From Larix kaempferi (lineage: Eukaryota > Streptophyta > Pinopsida > Pinales > Pinaceae): a stretch of 64,000 nucleotides of DNA. The position numbers were made by a program, and so were the translations under genes. The DNA lies in NCBI GenBank assembly GCA_027924585.1, contig BSBM01000106.1, forward strand, positions 40,771,001 to 40,835,000, given 5' to 3'. Below the pieces are notes generated by a model. It did not search any database. It was not told where the DNA came from and worked only from the letters and a program-made list of their open reading frames with translations. Below are positions 35,024 to 45,137 of the stretch, in pieces; the stretch's first letter is position 1, and the number at the start of each line of letters is the position of its first letter.

Positions 35024-35690
35024 CACAGTTTTGGGACGGTTTGCTGAAGACTTCCGCAATTGCGGGGCGTTTTGCCGAACTCTTCCGCGTTGCGGGATGA
35101 TTCGTGGAATCCTTCCGCAGTTACGGGACGACTTCCTGAACTCTTTTGCGTTGCAGAACGATTCACGGAATCCTTCCGCAATTGAGGGGTGACTTCCCGA
35201 ACTCTTCCGCGTTGCGGAATGATTCGCGGAATCATTCCGCAATTGCAGGGAGACTTCCCGAACTCTTCCATGTTGCAGAACAATTCGCGGAATCCTTCCG
35301 CAATTGTGGGGCAACTTCCCAAACTCTTCCGCGTTGTTGAATGATTCGCCAAATGCTTCCGCAGTTGCGGGACGATTCGCCGAAGTCTTCCACAGTTGTA
35401 GGATGACTCGCCGAAGTCTTCCGCAGTTGCGGGATGACTCGCCGAAGTCTTCCGCAGTTGCGGGACGACTCGCCGAAGTCTTCCGCATTTTCGGAAGAGA
35501 ATTCCTTCCGCAATTTCGGAAGAGAATTCCTTTCGAAAATTTCCTTTCGACGCCGAACACTTAGAAAAATTTTCCACTATTTCGAAGTAGTTCACCGAAT
35601 TCTTCCACGTTGCGGAACAACTCGCGGAATCCTTTCGCAGTTTCGGAAGAGAATTCCTTCCGAAAATTTCCGGCAGAACTCATAGAAACT
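35024..35690. repeat. 31-bp minisatellite in the G1 leader
   Basis: About twenty imperfect units of 31 bp, core TTCCGCAGTTGCGGGA followed by TGACTCGCCGAAGTC, fill the space between the primer site and gag. The left half shows a 62-bp superunit (alternating 'CAATTGCGGGG' and 'GCGTTGCGGAA' types), the right part simpler 31-bp units. It is much richer in GC and CpG than its surroundings. Open frames through it on both strands merely repeat this unit. Confidence 0.92.
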
Positions 35691-35815
35691 TAGAAAAAAT
35701 TTGAAAATTTGAAAAATTTTGAAAATTTTCTTATCTACCAGTGCTAAGCAGGAAGCATACTTACCTCTGCAACTATCATAGGTAGCCCCATAAAGGCCCA
35801 ATGCTGCAACCAACG

Positions 35816-35827
35816 GCTCTGATACCA
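35816..35827 (-). promoter_or_regulatory. G1 primer-binding site
   Basis: The minus strand reads TGGTATCAGAGC three bases inside the 5' LTR end, complementary to the 3' end of initiator-Met tRNA. It confirms the minus orientation of the element. Confidence 0.92.
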
Positions 35828-35830
35828 AAA

Positions 35831-37459
35831 TGTAATGTCCCCTCCTATCATACCAGCATGATAGAGAGGACGTGGTGCTAAATCCGGGCATCTAGCCCCA
35901 TATCCATTAAGTAAAAACTCATTTATAAAAAGACATCTACATGTGCATGTTATAGAAACACAGTGGAATAAAAAAATCATGTTTAATATCTAACATACAT
36001 TCAAACATTTATGTGACAGCCATTAAATAAAGACACTGCAGAATTTATAAAAGAGAATACTTATCTTAACAAGGTAGTCCCAAGCAACTAGCTATGCATC
36101 TGCAACGTTCCACCCAACCATAGGCTAGTTGTGCTTATCAACCTCTTGATACAACTGCCACCCCCAAGCTGGGCATGATTTCTACAAGGAACCAGGGAAC
36201 AACAGACTCACACATAGCCAAGCATACACCATGATGATCCAAGCCAATCTACAATTGGGTTTATCAGGCTGCTAGAAAATGGAAAGGAAGAGTGGCTAAG
36301 CTAGTGAGCTCACACACAGAGCCATGGGTAACCTTACAAGATCTATCTAGTTTGGCACCCACAATACCTACACACCCAGCACAAGGAAGTATTCTTTTCA
36401 CTATTGTACAATTCCTCAAGCCATACCTTCCCCATCTAGTGCTCTCGGGATGTGCATAGAAGAGTAGCCAAAGCCCTCTTGATCTTCTGAGAGGTTATCT
36501 CCCCCACTAGGTTTATCAAGCCCTCTCTATCCACTACCACTCCAATCTCTTGCTTACAGTCTCCAAATCAAACAGGGATGCAGATAATCAGCTAACTACA
36601 ATGGCTAGACAGGAGAAAAACGTGTGTCCAGTGATAAGCATAAAAATGATTCCCTGAGCTTCAGAAAAACGTGGGAAGGCTAAAACTGAACAATGGAGGT
36701 TTGGGAAAACCCCAGGTAGCAGAAATCATTTTTTAGGAAAAATGCCCATGGCAATTCTGGGACAAAACGACCTCCATACGGTCCCAAATCGCAGCCCCTT
36801 CTTCCCAGCTACTATCCAAAACCAAAAACGAGTTTTGGGCAAGGAAAACCCTGCATTTTTTTTTATGAAAAACGTGAAGGTAACTTCCAGCAGTCTCAAT
36901 CTGCGTGAGAGGATGAAAACCCTGGGTGAGGAATGGCTTTGGGGCACCATTTCGTGGGTGTTTTCTTGCCCCAGGAGACAAAATACGATTTCCCAGGTTG
37001 ATGGATTGCCCATACACGAAATTGGCTGCCATACCTTTTCATTCCCAAGGCATTAACTGCCTCAACTAATTTATGGAGGAATTAAATGATTGGGTGCATA
37101 ACCCAAAATGGGTAGTTGGTGGTTTATGGGTTTTCTCATTGACACATGGATTAACACCATTGGCTCAAGGGTTTGAATAATTCCCCCCCCTATTCCTTGT
37201 AGAATCATGCCCCGTCTCTTTGTTGCATAGCATAGCTAATTGTGGGTTTTTTTATTATTAAAATTCGTATTTACATGATATCTTATTTACATTGTGCCCA
37301 TCTAGCACAAGAACCCTAGGCATCTATTTCTTTAATTGCCGATACATAAAATGATAAATCAATGGTGGGTCCTTGGCCTTGAGCTCCTCACCATGATTAA
37401 ATTACAATATTTACATCATTTACGATTTAATGCAAAGGGGTCAAAATGGGGACATTACA
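35831..37459 (-). repeat. G1 5' LTR
   Basis: 1629 bp with ends TGTAATGTCCCC and GGGGACATTACA in plus orientation; nearly identical to 28393-30017 with scattered substitutions and few single-base indels. It would hold the element promoter on the minus strand. Confidence 0.95.
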
Positions 37460-37544
37460 AAATTTTCCAAGTCTAAGGTATAGAGCATAGTCCATCAAGT
37501 GCAACAGCGGTGGAGGTGCTATGATCAGTCTCCAAGTGGGAGAT

Positions 37545-38142
37545 TGTTGGTTGTGGAGCCTGGTCTTCCTGATTTAGAGATGTTGTTTCAGCCGTGTTTG
37601 TACCCCAGTTTTATATGATATGCAGGTGGACTGTACACTCACCCCAGTGGGGGGGTGTGGGGGGGAATCACCCCCCAATGGGGGCTCGGGGGGGACCTCC
37701 CTCGGTTGTGGGGTCCGAGGGCAGTGCCCCCGTGAAAGGGGGTTGGGGGCGGAGCCTGCAAAATAAATTTTTTGGGTCTTTTGGTTGGACAATAGATTGC
37801 AGGCCTATGGTTTTGGATTGCCCGTGGTATTTTCCCATGGTAATTCCCCTTTAAAAGGAATACATTGTAATATAGCTGTGTAATGTACTGTATCATTGTA
37901 AAGATCTTTGATTGTGCAAGAGATACTGTGAGAGAGTGAAGAGGAAGTTGCAACGGATGTGCTATAGGTTGTATTCCTTCATTTGTTGGATGGTATAATA
38001 ATAAGGACTCACAATTATTGTGTGGACGTAGCCCATCTTGGGCGAACCATGTTATATTGGTGTCTCTCTTGTATTTTGTTTTATGTGATTTATATTTGCA
38101 TCTTGTTTATTGTTATTGCTCTGCGATCCTATTTTTCTAACA
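37545..38142 (+). repeat. C2 3' LTR
   Basis: 598 bp from TGTTGG to CTAACA, directly after polypurine CAAGTGGGAGAT. It has a G-rich block at about 37645-37750 with several runs of five to eight G and matching C runs, mostly missing from the 5' LTR. Confidence 0.92.
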
Positions 38143-38147
38143 AGAAG

Positions 38148-38582
38148 AGCCATAACCTAATCATCAAATTTCACTTTTACAAAACTTCGCTTATTTGTAA
38201 TTGTATTAAATTCAATTAAATGATCAGCAATATATCCACCTTCTGACATCTTCATATTAAATAAACGCTTCATTAGAAATACCTTGTTGGAGGATGAAGG
38301 TTTTTTATACAGCTTACCCAATGCGCTCATCAGATCCTCCATTATCTTTTCTTTTGAAATATTGAAAGCCACCGACGAAGCTAGGCACAGCCGCATTGTT
38401 CCCAGTTCCTTTCTGTCAAGAACCTCCCATTCTTCGTCCTTCATAGTTGCCTGTTGTTTTGATTTTCTTCCCAACGGTAAGAATAGATCCTTTTGGTACA
38501 AATAGTCCTCCATTTGTATCTTCCATAACTGGTAGGTTTGGCCATTAAATTTCTCGACCTTAAACTTTCCTTCTTCCGCCAT
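38148..38582 (-). pseudogene. C1 gag N-terminal part
   Basis: From ATG at 38582 the frame reads MAEEGKFKVEKFNGQTYQLW, YQKDLFLPLGRKSKQQ, LASSVAFNISKEKIMEDLMS and YIADHLIEFNTITNKRSFVK, a copia gag N-terminus (UBN2-like). It is the best preserved gag start of the two copia copies. It stops where C2 entered (target duplication AGAAG, 38143-38147), and its other half is at 23598-23908. Confidence 0.9.
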
Positions 38583-38643
38583 TGCTCCCACTCGAACCAA
38601 GAACCCTTCTTTCCTGCGAGTTTATCTTCCAAATAGACCTTTG

Positions 38644-38655
38644 GATCCGATACCA
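38644..38655 (-). promoter_or_regulatory. C1 primer-binding site, mutated
   Basis: The minus strand reads TGGTATCGGATC where C2 and G1 have TGGTATCAGAGC. It lies two bases from the 5' LTR end, the same spacing as in C2. Confidence 0.8.
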
Positions 38656-38657
38656 AT

Positions 38658-39257
38658 TGTTAGAAAAATAGGATCGCAGTGCAATAACAATAAACAAGAT
38701 GTAAATATAAATCACATAAGAGAGACACCAATATAATGTGGTTCACCCAAAATGGGCTACGCCCACACAGAAATTGTCAGTCCTTATTATTATACCATCC
38801 AACAAATGAATGGATACAACCTGTAGCACATCTGCTGCAACTTCATCTTCACCCTCTCACAGCCTCTCTTACACAATCATAGAGATATTTAAAATGCTAC
38901 AATACCCAGCCGTATTACAATGCCTTCCTTTTAAAGAGGGATTACCATGGGAAAATACTTTGGAACATCTAATACCATGGGCCTGTAAATCACCCATTAT
39001 TGACCAAGTCATGACTATGGAATTATAACATTTTACAAGGCATTTTTCCAAAATTTTAGCTACGGGGACGCTTCCCCTGAACCCCCTCCAGGGGGCCCTC
39101 CTAAAATTAGTTACCGTCCCCCCCTGGACACCCCATGGCGAATACTTTGGGGGGGGGGGGGTTGGGGAGCCCCCCCAAACTCCCCGTCATGGGTTGGGAT
39201 CCATACACAACTGAAACACGACCTCTGAATAAGGAATATCAAGCTCCACAACAAACA
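38658..39257 (-). repeat. C1 5' LTR
   Basis: 600 bp from TGTTAG to CAAACA in plus orientation, aligned along its length with 19752-20352 but with many substitutions. A run of 13 G lies at about 39149-39161, followed by a C-rich stretch. Confidence 0.9.
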
Positions 39258-40605
39258 ATGAGCTAAGTGAAGTGCTCGAGAAGTATTATATGGAAAGTGT
39301 TAAATCCAATCTTCAGACATGGATCAAATGTTTTAGTGAATTCTAAAATTAATGTTTCAAGAATGTGACTATGATGTATGACCACACAAGCTCAAAGTAA
39401 AATCAAATATACACAAATATTCAAAGTTAAGCTATAGAGGTTTCAAGCACTAACTATAAGGGACAATAATGAGGTTGGACTAGGAATGTTTAGTAAATAG
39501 CTTATGATTTTAATGACTTTTCAAACAAATTTTAGGCATAGTTCAATGCCAAGAAGCAAGAGAAGCAAGAGATTTATTGCTAAAGCTACTTCTAGTAATT
39601 GAGGGAACAAATTGAGTAGGATGTATAACATAGTGGTTAATATTTATTTATTTATAATATTCCAAAACATGTTATGCATATTAGTTTTATAATTGCATAA
39701 TAACTTTATAGTTGGAGAAAAATATCAAATAGTTTTATAGCTACATAATAACTTTATAATTGGAAAAAAGTATGTTACACACAATTGAATAAAAGAATAT
39801 CTAATATCCTAAATTTTCTAATGTCAAGAAATGTGACAATTATATAAATTGGAAAAATGAAACTTTTTAATGAAATTTGACAGTTATATAAATTGGAAAA
39901 ATGAAACTTTTTAATGGCAAGAATTTTGATGACTATAATTTGAAAAAAGAAGCTTACAACATGGTTATAATAGTAGGGAGGTAAGGGATTTGATATTTCA
40001 ATGTATATTGTTTTATAATTTGTTCATGGCAAAAATAAGGGAGGAAAGGGATTTGACAAAGGAAAAGAGAAAAGGGATTTAACAAAGGAAAAGTCAATAT
40101 AATATAAGGGAAGAAAGGGATTTGATATTTTAATGATAAGGAAGTTTTTCATAATATCTATTTTCCTTAATTTTTTTCATTTAAACAAATTTATTTTGTT
40201 TTTCATTTCCACGTTTCTTTACATATTCTACAACAATTACTAATTTAAATTTCTATATAATAACCTATATGATCAAATAAAATATATCACATCATTTTCA
40301 AAGATATTTTTTATTGTTTTATGTTTCTTTTATCAATATTTTTTAGCAATAGTGAAATAGATAGTGCCATGTGCGAATATTTAGAGTCAAATCACATTCA
40401 CACGTTTATATTGCAAAAAACTTTGTGCGTAGACTAGCAATTAAATCTGCCACGTGTACTAACAAATCCTTAAAGATTCTCCCAAAAACTCAACGCGGTG
40501 TCCACACATGGTAATAGTAGTATAACCACCACCCCACGTTAACTTGGTTGGTGTGACGACTTCTTTTCTACTACATCTTAATCTTGAGTAATGGACAACT
40601 GTGAA

Positions 40606-41012
40606 AATTCTTAATCATATTATATTTAAAATTAACATGAAAATTCTCTCCGAAAATTTTATTACATTGATTCTTTTTTATAGGTATTTGAGGGTGTGTT
40701 GTTAAAATGAAAATTCTCATATTGATTCTTTATTACCTTGATTATTTTTTTATGGTATTTGAGGGTGTGTTGTTAAAATGAAAATTCTCTTTGAAAATAT
40801 TAGTAAGAAATTCTTAATCATATTATATTTAAAATTAACATGAAAATTCTCTCCGAAAATTTTATTACATTGATTCTTTTTTATCTGAGGTATTTGAGGG
40901 TGTGTTGTTAAAATGAAAATTCTCATATTGATTCTTTATTACCTAGATTATTTTTTTATGGTATTTGAGGGTGTGTTATTAAAATGAATTTTTTTTTTGA
41001 AAAGATTAGTAA
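40606..41012. repeat. tandem duplication, ~203-bp unit
   Basis: AATTCTTAATCATATTATAT begins at 40606 and again at 40809. Each unit contains the phrase TATTTGAGGGTGTGTTGTTA twice, so there is a ~75-bp half-unit. Differences are few, mainly TATAGG versus TATCTGAGG. Confidence 0.88.
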
Positions 41013-41499
41013 GAGGTCAAGAGATATGTATGAGATAAGGTTTTTTTTACCTTGAGGGTGTATTGAAATTTTTTCTTGAAAAAATTAGCATGAAGATAAT
41101 AGTTATGTTTCAGAAAAGGTTTGTGTGGATCTTGAGGTGTTTGAAGGTATAGTAGCAAAATTTGATCATATTTGTAGTTCGTGTCCATAATTACGGAGAT
41201 AGATTCTATTTTTTTAGCGGACAATTAAATTTTGAAAACTAATTAAAAAAACAAAACTTAAAATAACACTAAAAGATAGAAATATTATTTAATTTCATAT
41301 TTTTTATTAAAATATTATATATTTTTGTTTTTTAAATATATGTTTGATTTTATTATATAAATGTCTATGTAAATTTATGGTATATTTGTGAATATTTAAT
41401 TAAAAGTAATATATATAAGTAGTCTACTTCTGTATTTAGTACTAAATTTTTTCATTACGTATTTTTTTGGTATCAAATTGTATTTGTATATGTATTCGT

Positions 41500-42130
41500 A
41501 CTCAAATTATGCTACTATGCTTGAAGGTCCATCTTTATCTCTACAATGTTGAAATTCTTCTTGAAAAGATTAAGGAGGGTAATAATTATGCACCATATAT
41601 AGTTTTTGTGGATCTCAAGATGCTCAAAATTCCCCATTAAAAAATAGTAGGAGAACAACAATGATCCCTAATGATGCACCTTGAAAGCACTTTGGGATCC
41701 ATGAGAACTCTATTTGTAAATATAGGTAGAGTCTTGCGGATACACAAGTGCTTGAGGGTGCATTGCCAAATAGATTTCTTGTGGATTCCAAAGTACTGGA
41801 GGGCACATCGTTCTCATGGATCTCGAAGTGCTTGAGGATGCATCAACAAATAGAGCTCTAGCTAGAGTCTTGTGGATTGAGAAGTGCTTGAGGGTGTGCC
41901 AACAAACATAGTTCTCGTATTTCTTATAGATCTCAAAGTGCTTGGGGATGTGTCACTAGATAGAGTTGTCATGGATCTTGAAGGGCTTGAGGGTGTGTCC
42001 ACATAAAAAATATCTCGTATGCCAAAGTGCTTGAGGGTGCATCACCAAAGTCTCGTGAATCCCAAAGTGTTTAAAAGTGAATCACCAACAAACTTCTCAT
42101 GGATCTCGAAAAGGTTAAGGGTGTTTCATT
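41500..42130. repeat. degenerate minisatellite with AAGTGCTTGAGGGTG core
   Basis: The core AAGTGCTTGAGGGTG, with changes, recurs about ten times, spaced 45-70 bp, with linkers containing TCTCGTGGATCTC and CACCAAATAGAGTT. The same GAGGGTG phrase appears in the 203-bp repeat to the left, so the two may share an origin. Frames are interrupted and no protein is implied. Confidence 0.75.
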
Positions 42131-42661
42131 AAGGACTAATCTTTTTGAAGAGAATTTTTAGCACCTTGCCATTCACCAAAACTCTATCTTGTGAATAACT
42201 ATTGCCCTCATAATCTAATCTTTACGAGAATAAAATAAATCCAATAATACACTCTCAAACACCTAGAAATCCATACACCTTTATCATAAACATAAGGCTA
42301 ACCTATCAACAACCCTTAAAAAGTAAAACTCCATCATATAAGAGAGGTTAGCAATGGAGTGGGTGGGAGAGGTTTCGAGCTCGAGAGAACAAAAATTACT
42401 GGAAGTGTAATTTTTTTTGCACATAATGCCATCGTGAACAACACATTGAGATCTTGTAAGAATCTTTATAAGGATGTTTGTATAGTACACGCTTGACTCC
42501 TTAATCTACTTGGAAAGGCTTTTGCATTATAAACGTGTGGATATGATTTGGTTCTAAACATTCGCACATGACATTATCTTATTCACACGTGTTACATTTG
42601 ATGTCATGATGGTCACTTTGAAAAGATAAGAATCCTTTCTTTCCGGTTATCAATATGTAGC

Positions 42662-43048
42662 GTGGTGCAGGTCATTTAATGGGGCAGCAGGTTTGTTGGC
42701 CGTTGGATTTCAAGCCACATAAGATCTAACTACCAACAAACGGCGTGGGATACCTGGCACTCAAATCGCCCCGCTTTTTCGGTGATTTGTTCCCTAGATC
42801 CGGTTATAAAAACCGGCGGAATCATAGTTCCACCCCCATTTACTGCGGAACTATGCCATGGAACTGTGCCCCAAGGGGTTTTGGCCCATTTTAAGACGAC
42901 CCAGATCTTCGAAATTTAAAAAAAATAACGAGAAGGGGTGGAACTGTGCCTCGCCAGAAAATTTTCCGTCACCATCAGGGGGCGATTTGAGTGCCAGTTA
43001 TTACACACCCAACAAACCTGCTGCTAAGGCATTAAATAACCTGCAGCC
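42662..43048. repeat. fold-back (long inverted repeat) structure, ~390 bp
   Basis: Three arm pairs nest: outer 42662-42700 with 43008-43048 (CAGCAGGTTTGTTGG against CCAACAAACCTGCTG, with a few mismatches); middle 42754-42772 with 42979-42997 (19 of 19: CTGGCACTCAAATCGCCCC); inner about 42811-42838 with 42935-42958 (AGTTCCACCCC against GGGGTGGAACT). The left arm has an extra ~43 bp between outer and middle pairs. The loop is about 42839-42930. A smaller hairpin (GTTTGTTGG/CCAACAAAC) lies in the left arm. It resembles a fold-back element or MITE; target duplications are not clear. Confidence 0.8.
42799..42815 (+). promoter_or_regulatory. TATA-like box in fold-back left arm
   Basis: CCGGTTATAAAAACCGG is a near-palindrome around TATAAAAA, about 50 bp before the ATG of the 85-codon frame. 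The surrounding DNA is much richer in GC than the neighbourhood, as in plant core promoters. The function is inferred from sequence alone. Confidence 0.35.
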
Positions 43049-43115
43049 ACTGAATAATATTCATCCTCCTTTCCATTGTACTGTGAGAGGTGATCAATTT
43101 TGTGCCAATGAGTAA
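42858..43115 (+). CDS. 85-codon open reading frame in fold-back structure, unknown
   Basis: The ATG sits in a strong context (GCCATGG) about 50 bp after a TATAAAAA box. The product starts MELCPKGFWPILRRPRSSKF, is basic early and Pro/Asn-rich later (NKPAAKALNNLQPLNNIHPP), and has three Cys. It ends with TAA at 43113-43115, past the right arm of the inverted repeat. I recognise no domain. As half the frame lies in a repeat arm it may be accidental. Confidence 0.25.
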   Translation: MELCPKGFWPILRRPRSSKFKKNNEKGWNCASPENFPSPSGGDLSASYYTPNKPAAKALNNLQPLNNIHPPFHCTVRGDQFCANE

Positions 43116-44091
43116 AGGAGTGGCGCTCTTATTCATATTCATACTTGGATCCACTTTGTCCAATGCCTGCGAAGAGTTGTTAACTTGTTTATTTATTTAT
43201 AAATTGTCTCATCTTTAATTTCTTAAAAAAAATAAAAAATAAAGAGATTGTGGCATGTTGACTATTTTTCTTTTATTGAGTTGTTAATTTTTTTTAAGTT
43301 GATAGCCTCTCAAAATGATGATTAGTAATTTAGTTTTATGTTTAAAATATGAGGATGAAACTTTGATCAACGCATCCACATGTTTCTATCAAACACATTG
43401 ACAAAGTGGTGTAGTTCAATCATTTGCATATTTGTTATAAACATTGTTTTCCTTGTTGTAAGAATTGTGTTGGTATATATACAATTGAGACATCCTCACT
43501 TTTAGGAGATGCCACGTGGAATATTATTTAGATTAAGAGAAGTTTTTTTGAATTTAGTTATTGATGTCAAACATAGTGTTGTACTTTGTGTTTGTTTTTC
43601 TTAGCTTTGGTGAGAAAGTAAAAAATACAAATTGTAATATAATCAAATTGAATTGAGTAAATATGATATGGAAATAAACAAAAGAGTTATTAAAGATTAA
43701 TTTCAAAGTTTAAAGAGATGAAAGCAGCAAAAATGAGGGAAGAGTGGCAATCGAGGTGAGTAAATAAAGGGATGAAAGCAGCTAGGTATGTCTGTTTAGT
43801 TCAAAACCATTCAGTTCAAACTAAAAGTTAGTTAAAATTAATATTAATAAGAATATGATAACCTATCCATTTCTCAATAATATTATGATATTTGTTGTTT
43901 TCTATAATATTATTACACCATCAACAAATTACGATAATATTAAGTAATTCAGGTTGTTGTTCTCAAATTAATATTAATATATAAGTTATTGCTAAATAAT
44001 ATTAATATTAATAGGTTATGATGATGATTAATGTTTAAGTAAAATATTTCCTTTTTAATAATTCACAATGTAAAATATCTCATTTTTATTA

Positions 44092-44095
<4 letters not shown>

Positions 44096-44126
<31 letters not shown>
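44096..44126. repeat. (AT)n microsatellite
   Basis: About fifteen uninterrupted AT units. Confidence 0.95.
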
Positions 44127-44130
<4 letters not shown>

Positions 44131-44228
44131 CTAATTATTAATGATTAATAAGTAATCAATATTTAAACATCTTTGTCGGATATAAATAGAATTTTATCTT
44201 GGTTTATATCATATGATCTTCTCTTAAT

Positions 44229-44395
44229 GTTATTTGTTGGTTTTTTTTAAATATGATGTATTTATTGTAAGATTTGATTTTTAATGTTATTTATTAGTTT
44301 TTTAAATATAACGTGTTCTTTATAAGATTTGATTTTTAATATTATTTGTTGGTTTTTTAAATATAATATATTTCAAATAAGATTTGATTTTATCA
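44229..44395. repeat. tandem triplet, ~60-75-bp unit
   Basis: Three units with TTATTTGTTGGTTTTTTAAA then TATAA..TATTT and TAAGATTTGATTTTTAAT follow one another, the last partial. Confidence 0.75.
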
Positions 44396-44515
44396 TAAAT
44401 TATAACATTTTAAATTTTAACATAATATCAAAATAAACTATATAATTAATAACTTCCCAAAAAAAATTCATTGTAACCTTGTATTTTGACTTTGCACTAT
44501 GTCATAGTGCCATGA

Positions 44516-45000
44516 ACATCATTCACAAGTTAATACTCACCATCATTCACAAGACAATACTCAAGACCCACAAGACAATACTCAGGACCCACTGTTCTTT
44601 GTGGGCTAAAAAAATTCCATATACATGGTTTTCTAATGGTTAAGGGTACCTACAATTGTTAGGCTTTATGATTTATGTTTAGGATAAAGTGGGTATAGCT
44701 CATGGTCCATGAGCGGCTTGATGATTTATGTTGAACATCATTCACAAGGTAATACTCACCATCATTCACAAGACAATACTCAGAGCCACTTTTCTTTGTG
44801 GGCTAAAAATTCCATATACATGGTTGTTTAGTAGTTAAGGGTATCTACAATTGTTAGGTTTTATGATTTAGGTTTAGGGTAAAGTGGGTATAGCTTAGGG
44901 TCCATGAGGGGTTTTATGATTTATGTTTAGGGTAAAGTGGGTATAGCTCATGGTCCAGGAGCAACTTTATGAATTATATTATGGTATATAGTGGAATAGT
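44516..45000. repeat. tandem duplication, ~216-bp unit plus partial third
   Basis: CATCATTCACAAGACAATAC, TTTGTGGGCTAAAAA, ATATACATGGTT and GATAAAGTGGGTATAGCTCA occur in order twice, at about 44516 and 44735. A shorter third piece repeats TTATGATTTATGTTTAGGGT and the following segment at about 44905-44965. Confidence 0.85.
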
Positions 45001-45137
45001 AATAATCAGCGTAGATCCAGATCCCTCTCTTTTATTTTTTTAATTATTATTTTTATTTTTGATAAGTTATGAGCGAATATGAAATTTTTAATACTTTTGA
45101 TTTTTTATAAGTTATGAGTCGACATGGAAATGTAACT

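Larger units (their letters stand above)
28393..37459 (-). mobile_element. Ty3/gypsy retrotransposon G1, inserted in C2
   Basis: 9067 bp with both LTRs (35831-37459 is 5', 28393-30017 is 3'), flanked by AAATT at 28388-28392 and 37460-37464. Minus-strand order is primer site, ~1-kb leader with tandem repeats, gag, protease, RT, RNase H, integrase with a C-terminal chromodomain-like segment; RT before integrase is the gypsy order. The chromodomain-like end suggests a chromovirus, possibly near the Tekay/Del lineage. LTRs are nearly identical by eye (a few percent apart), so this is the youngest of the three nested elements. In-frame stops (32599, 32796, 32968, 33673 regions) and a lost catalytic Asp make it non-autonomous. 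Confidence 0.95.
23914..38142 (+). mobile_element. Ty1/copia retrotransposon C2, inserted in C1 gag in opposite orientation
   Basis: C2 lies on the plus strand: 5' LTR 23914-24426, primer site 24429-24440, gag 24502-25320, protease, integrase, RT, RNase H to 28374, a gypsy insertion (28393-37459), polypurine tract (CAAGTGGGAGAT, 37533-37544), 3' LTR 37545-38142. Flanks are AGAAG at 23909-23913 and again at 38143-38147, a perfect 5-bp target duplication. C2 and C1 belong to the same family: same LTR ends, primer site spacing and protein sequence. The element is broken by many stops and is not autonomous. Confidence 0.93.
19752..39257 (-). mobile_element. Ty1/copia retrotransposon C1, split by later insertions
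   Basis: C1 reads on the minus strand: 5' LTR 38658-39257, primer site 38644-38655, start of gag 38148-38582, then after the C2 insertion the rest of gag, protease, integrase, reverse transcriptase and RNase H (23908 down to 20451), a polypurine tract (minus-strand AAGTGGGAGAT, 20353-20363) and 3' LTR 19752-20352. The order protease-integrase-RT is the copia order. All frames carry stops or shifts. The two LTRs differ by roughly a tenth by eye. The flanking 5-mers (ATTGG at 19747-19751, ATGAG at 39258-39262) do not match, so no target duplication is visible. Confidence 0.92.
39258..42661. other. no gene recognised; AT-rich with tandem repeats
   Basis: Mostly AT-rich sequence with poor coding potential. 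A TGAAACTTTTTAATG-type unit is doubled near 39840-39920 and AAGGGATTTGA motifs recur near 39990-40130. The two larger repeats are listed separately. No RNA gene, transposon protein or LTR is visible. Confidence 0.5.

Noticed and set aside
34924-35595. 223-codon minus-strand frame and overlapping frames in the gypsy leader
   Set aside because: Product of the 31-bp repeat; several frames on both strands are open and encode the same shuffled motif.
35024-35690. Regularly spaced repeats resembling a CRISPR array
   Set aside because: Units are contiguous and degenerate without unique spacers, and the DNA is plant nuclear inside a gypsy element.
36726-37056. Overlapping frames in the gypsy LTR (also 29295-29616)
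   Set aside because: Present in both LTRs on both strands; no protein signature, LTRs normally do not code.
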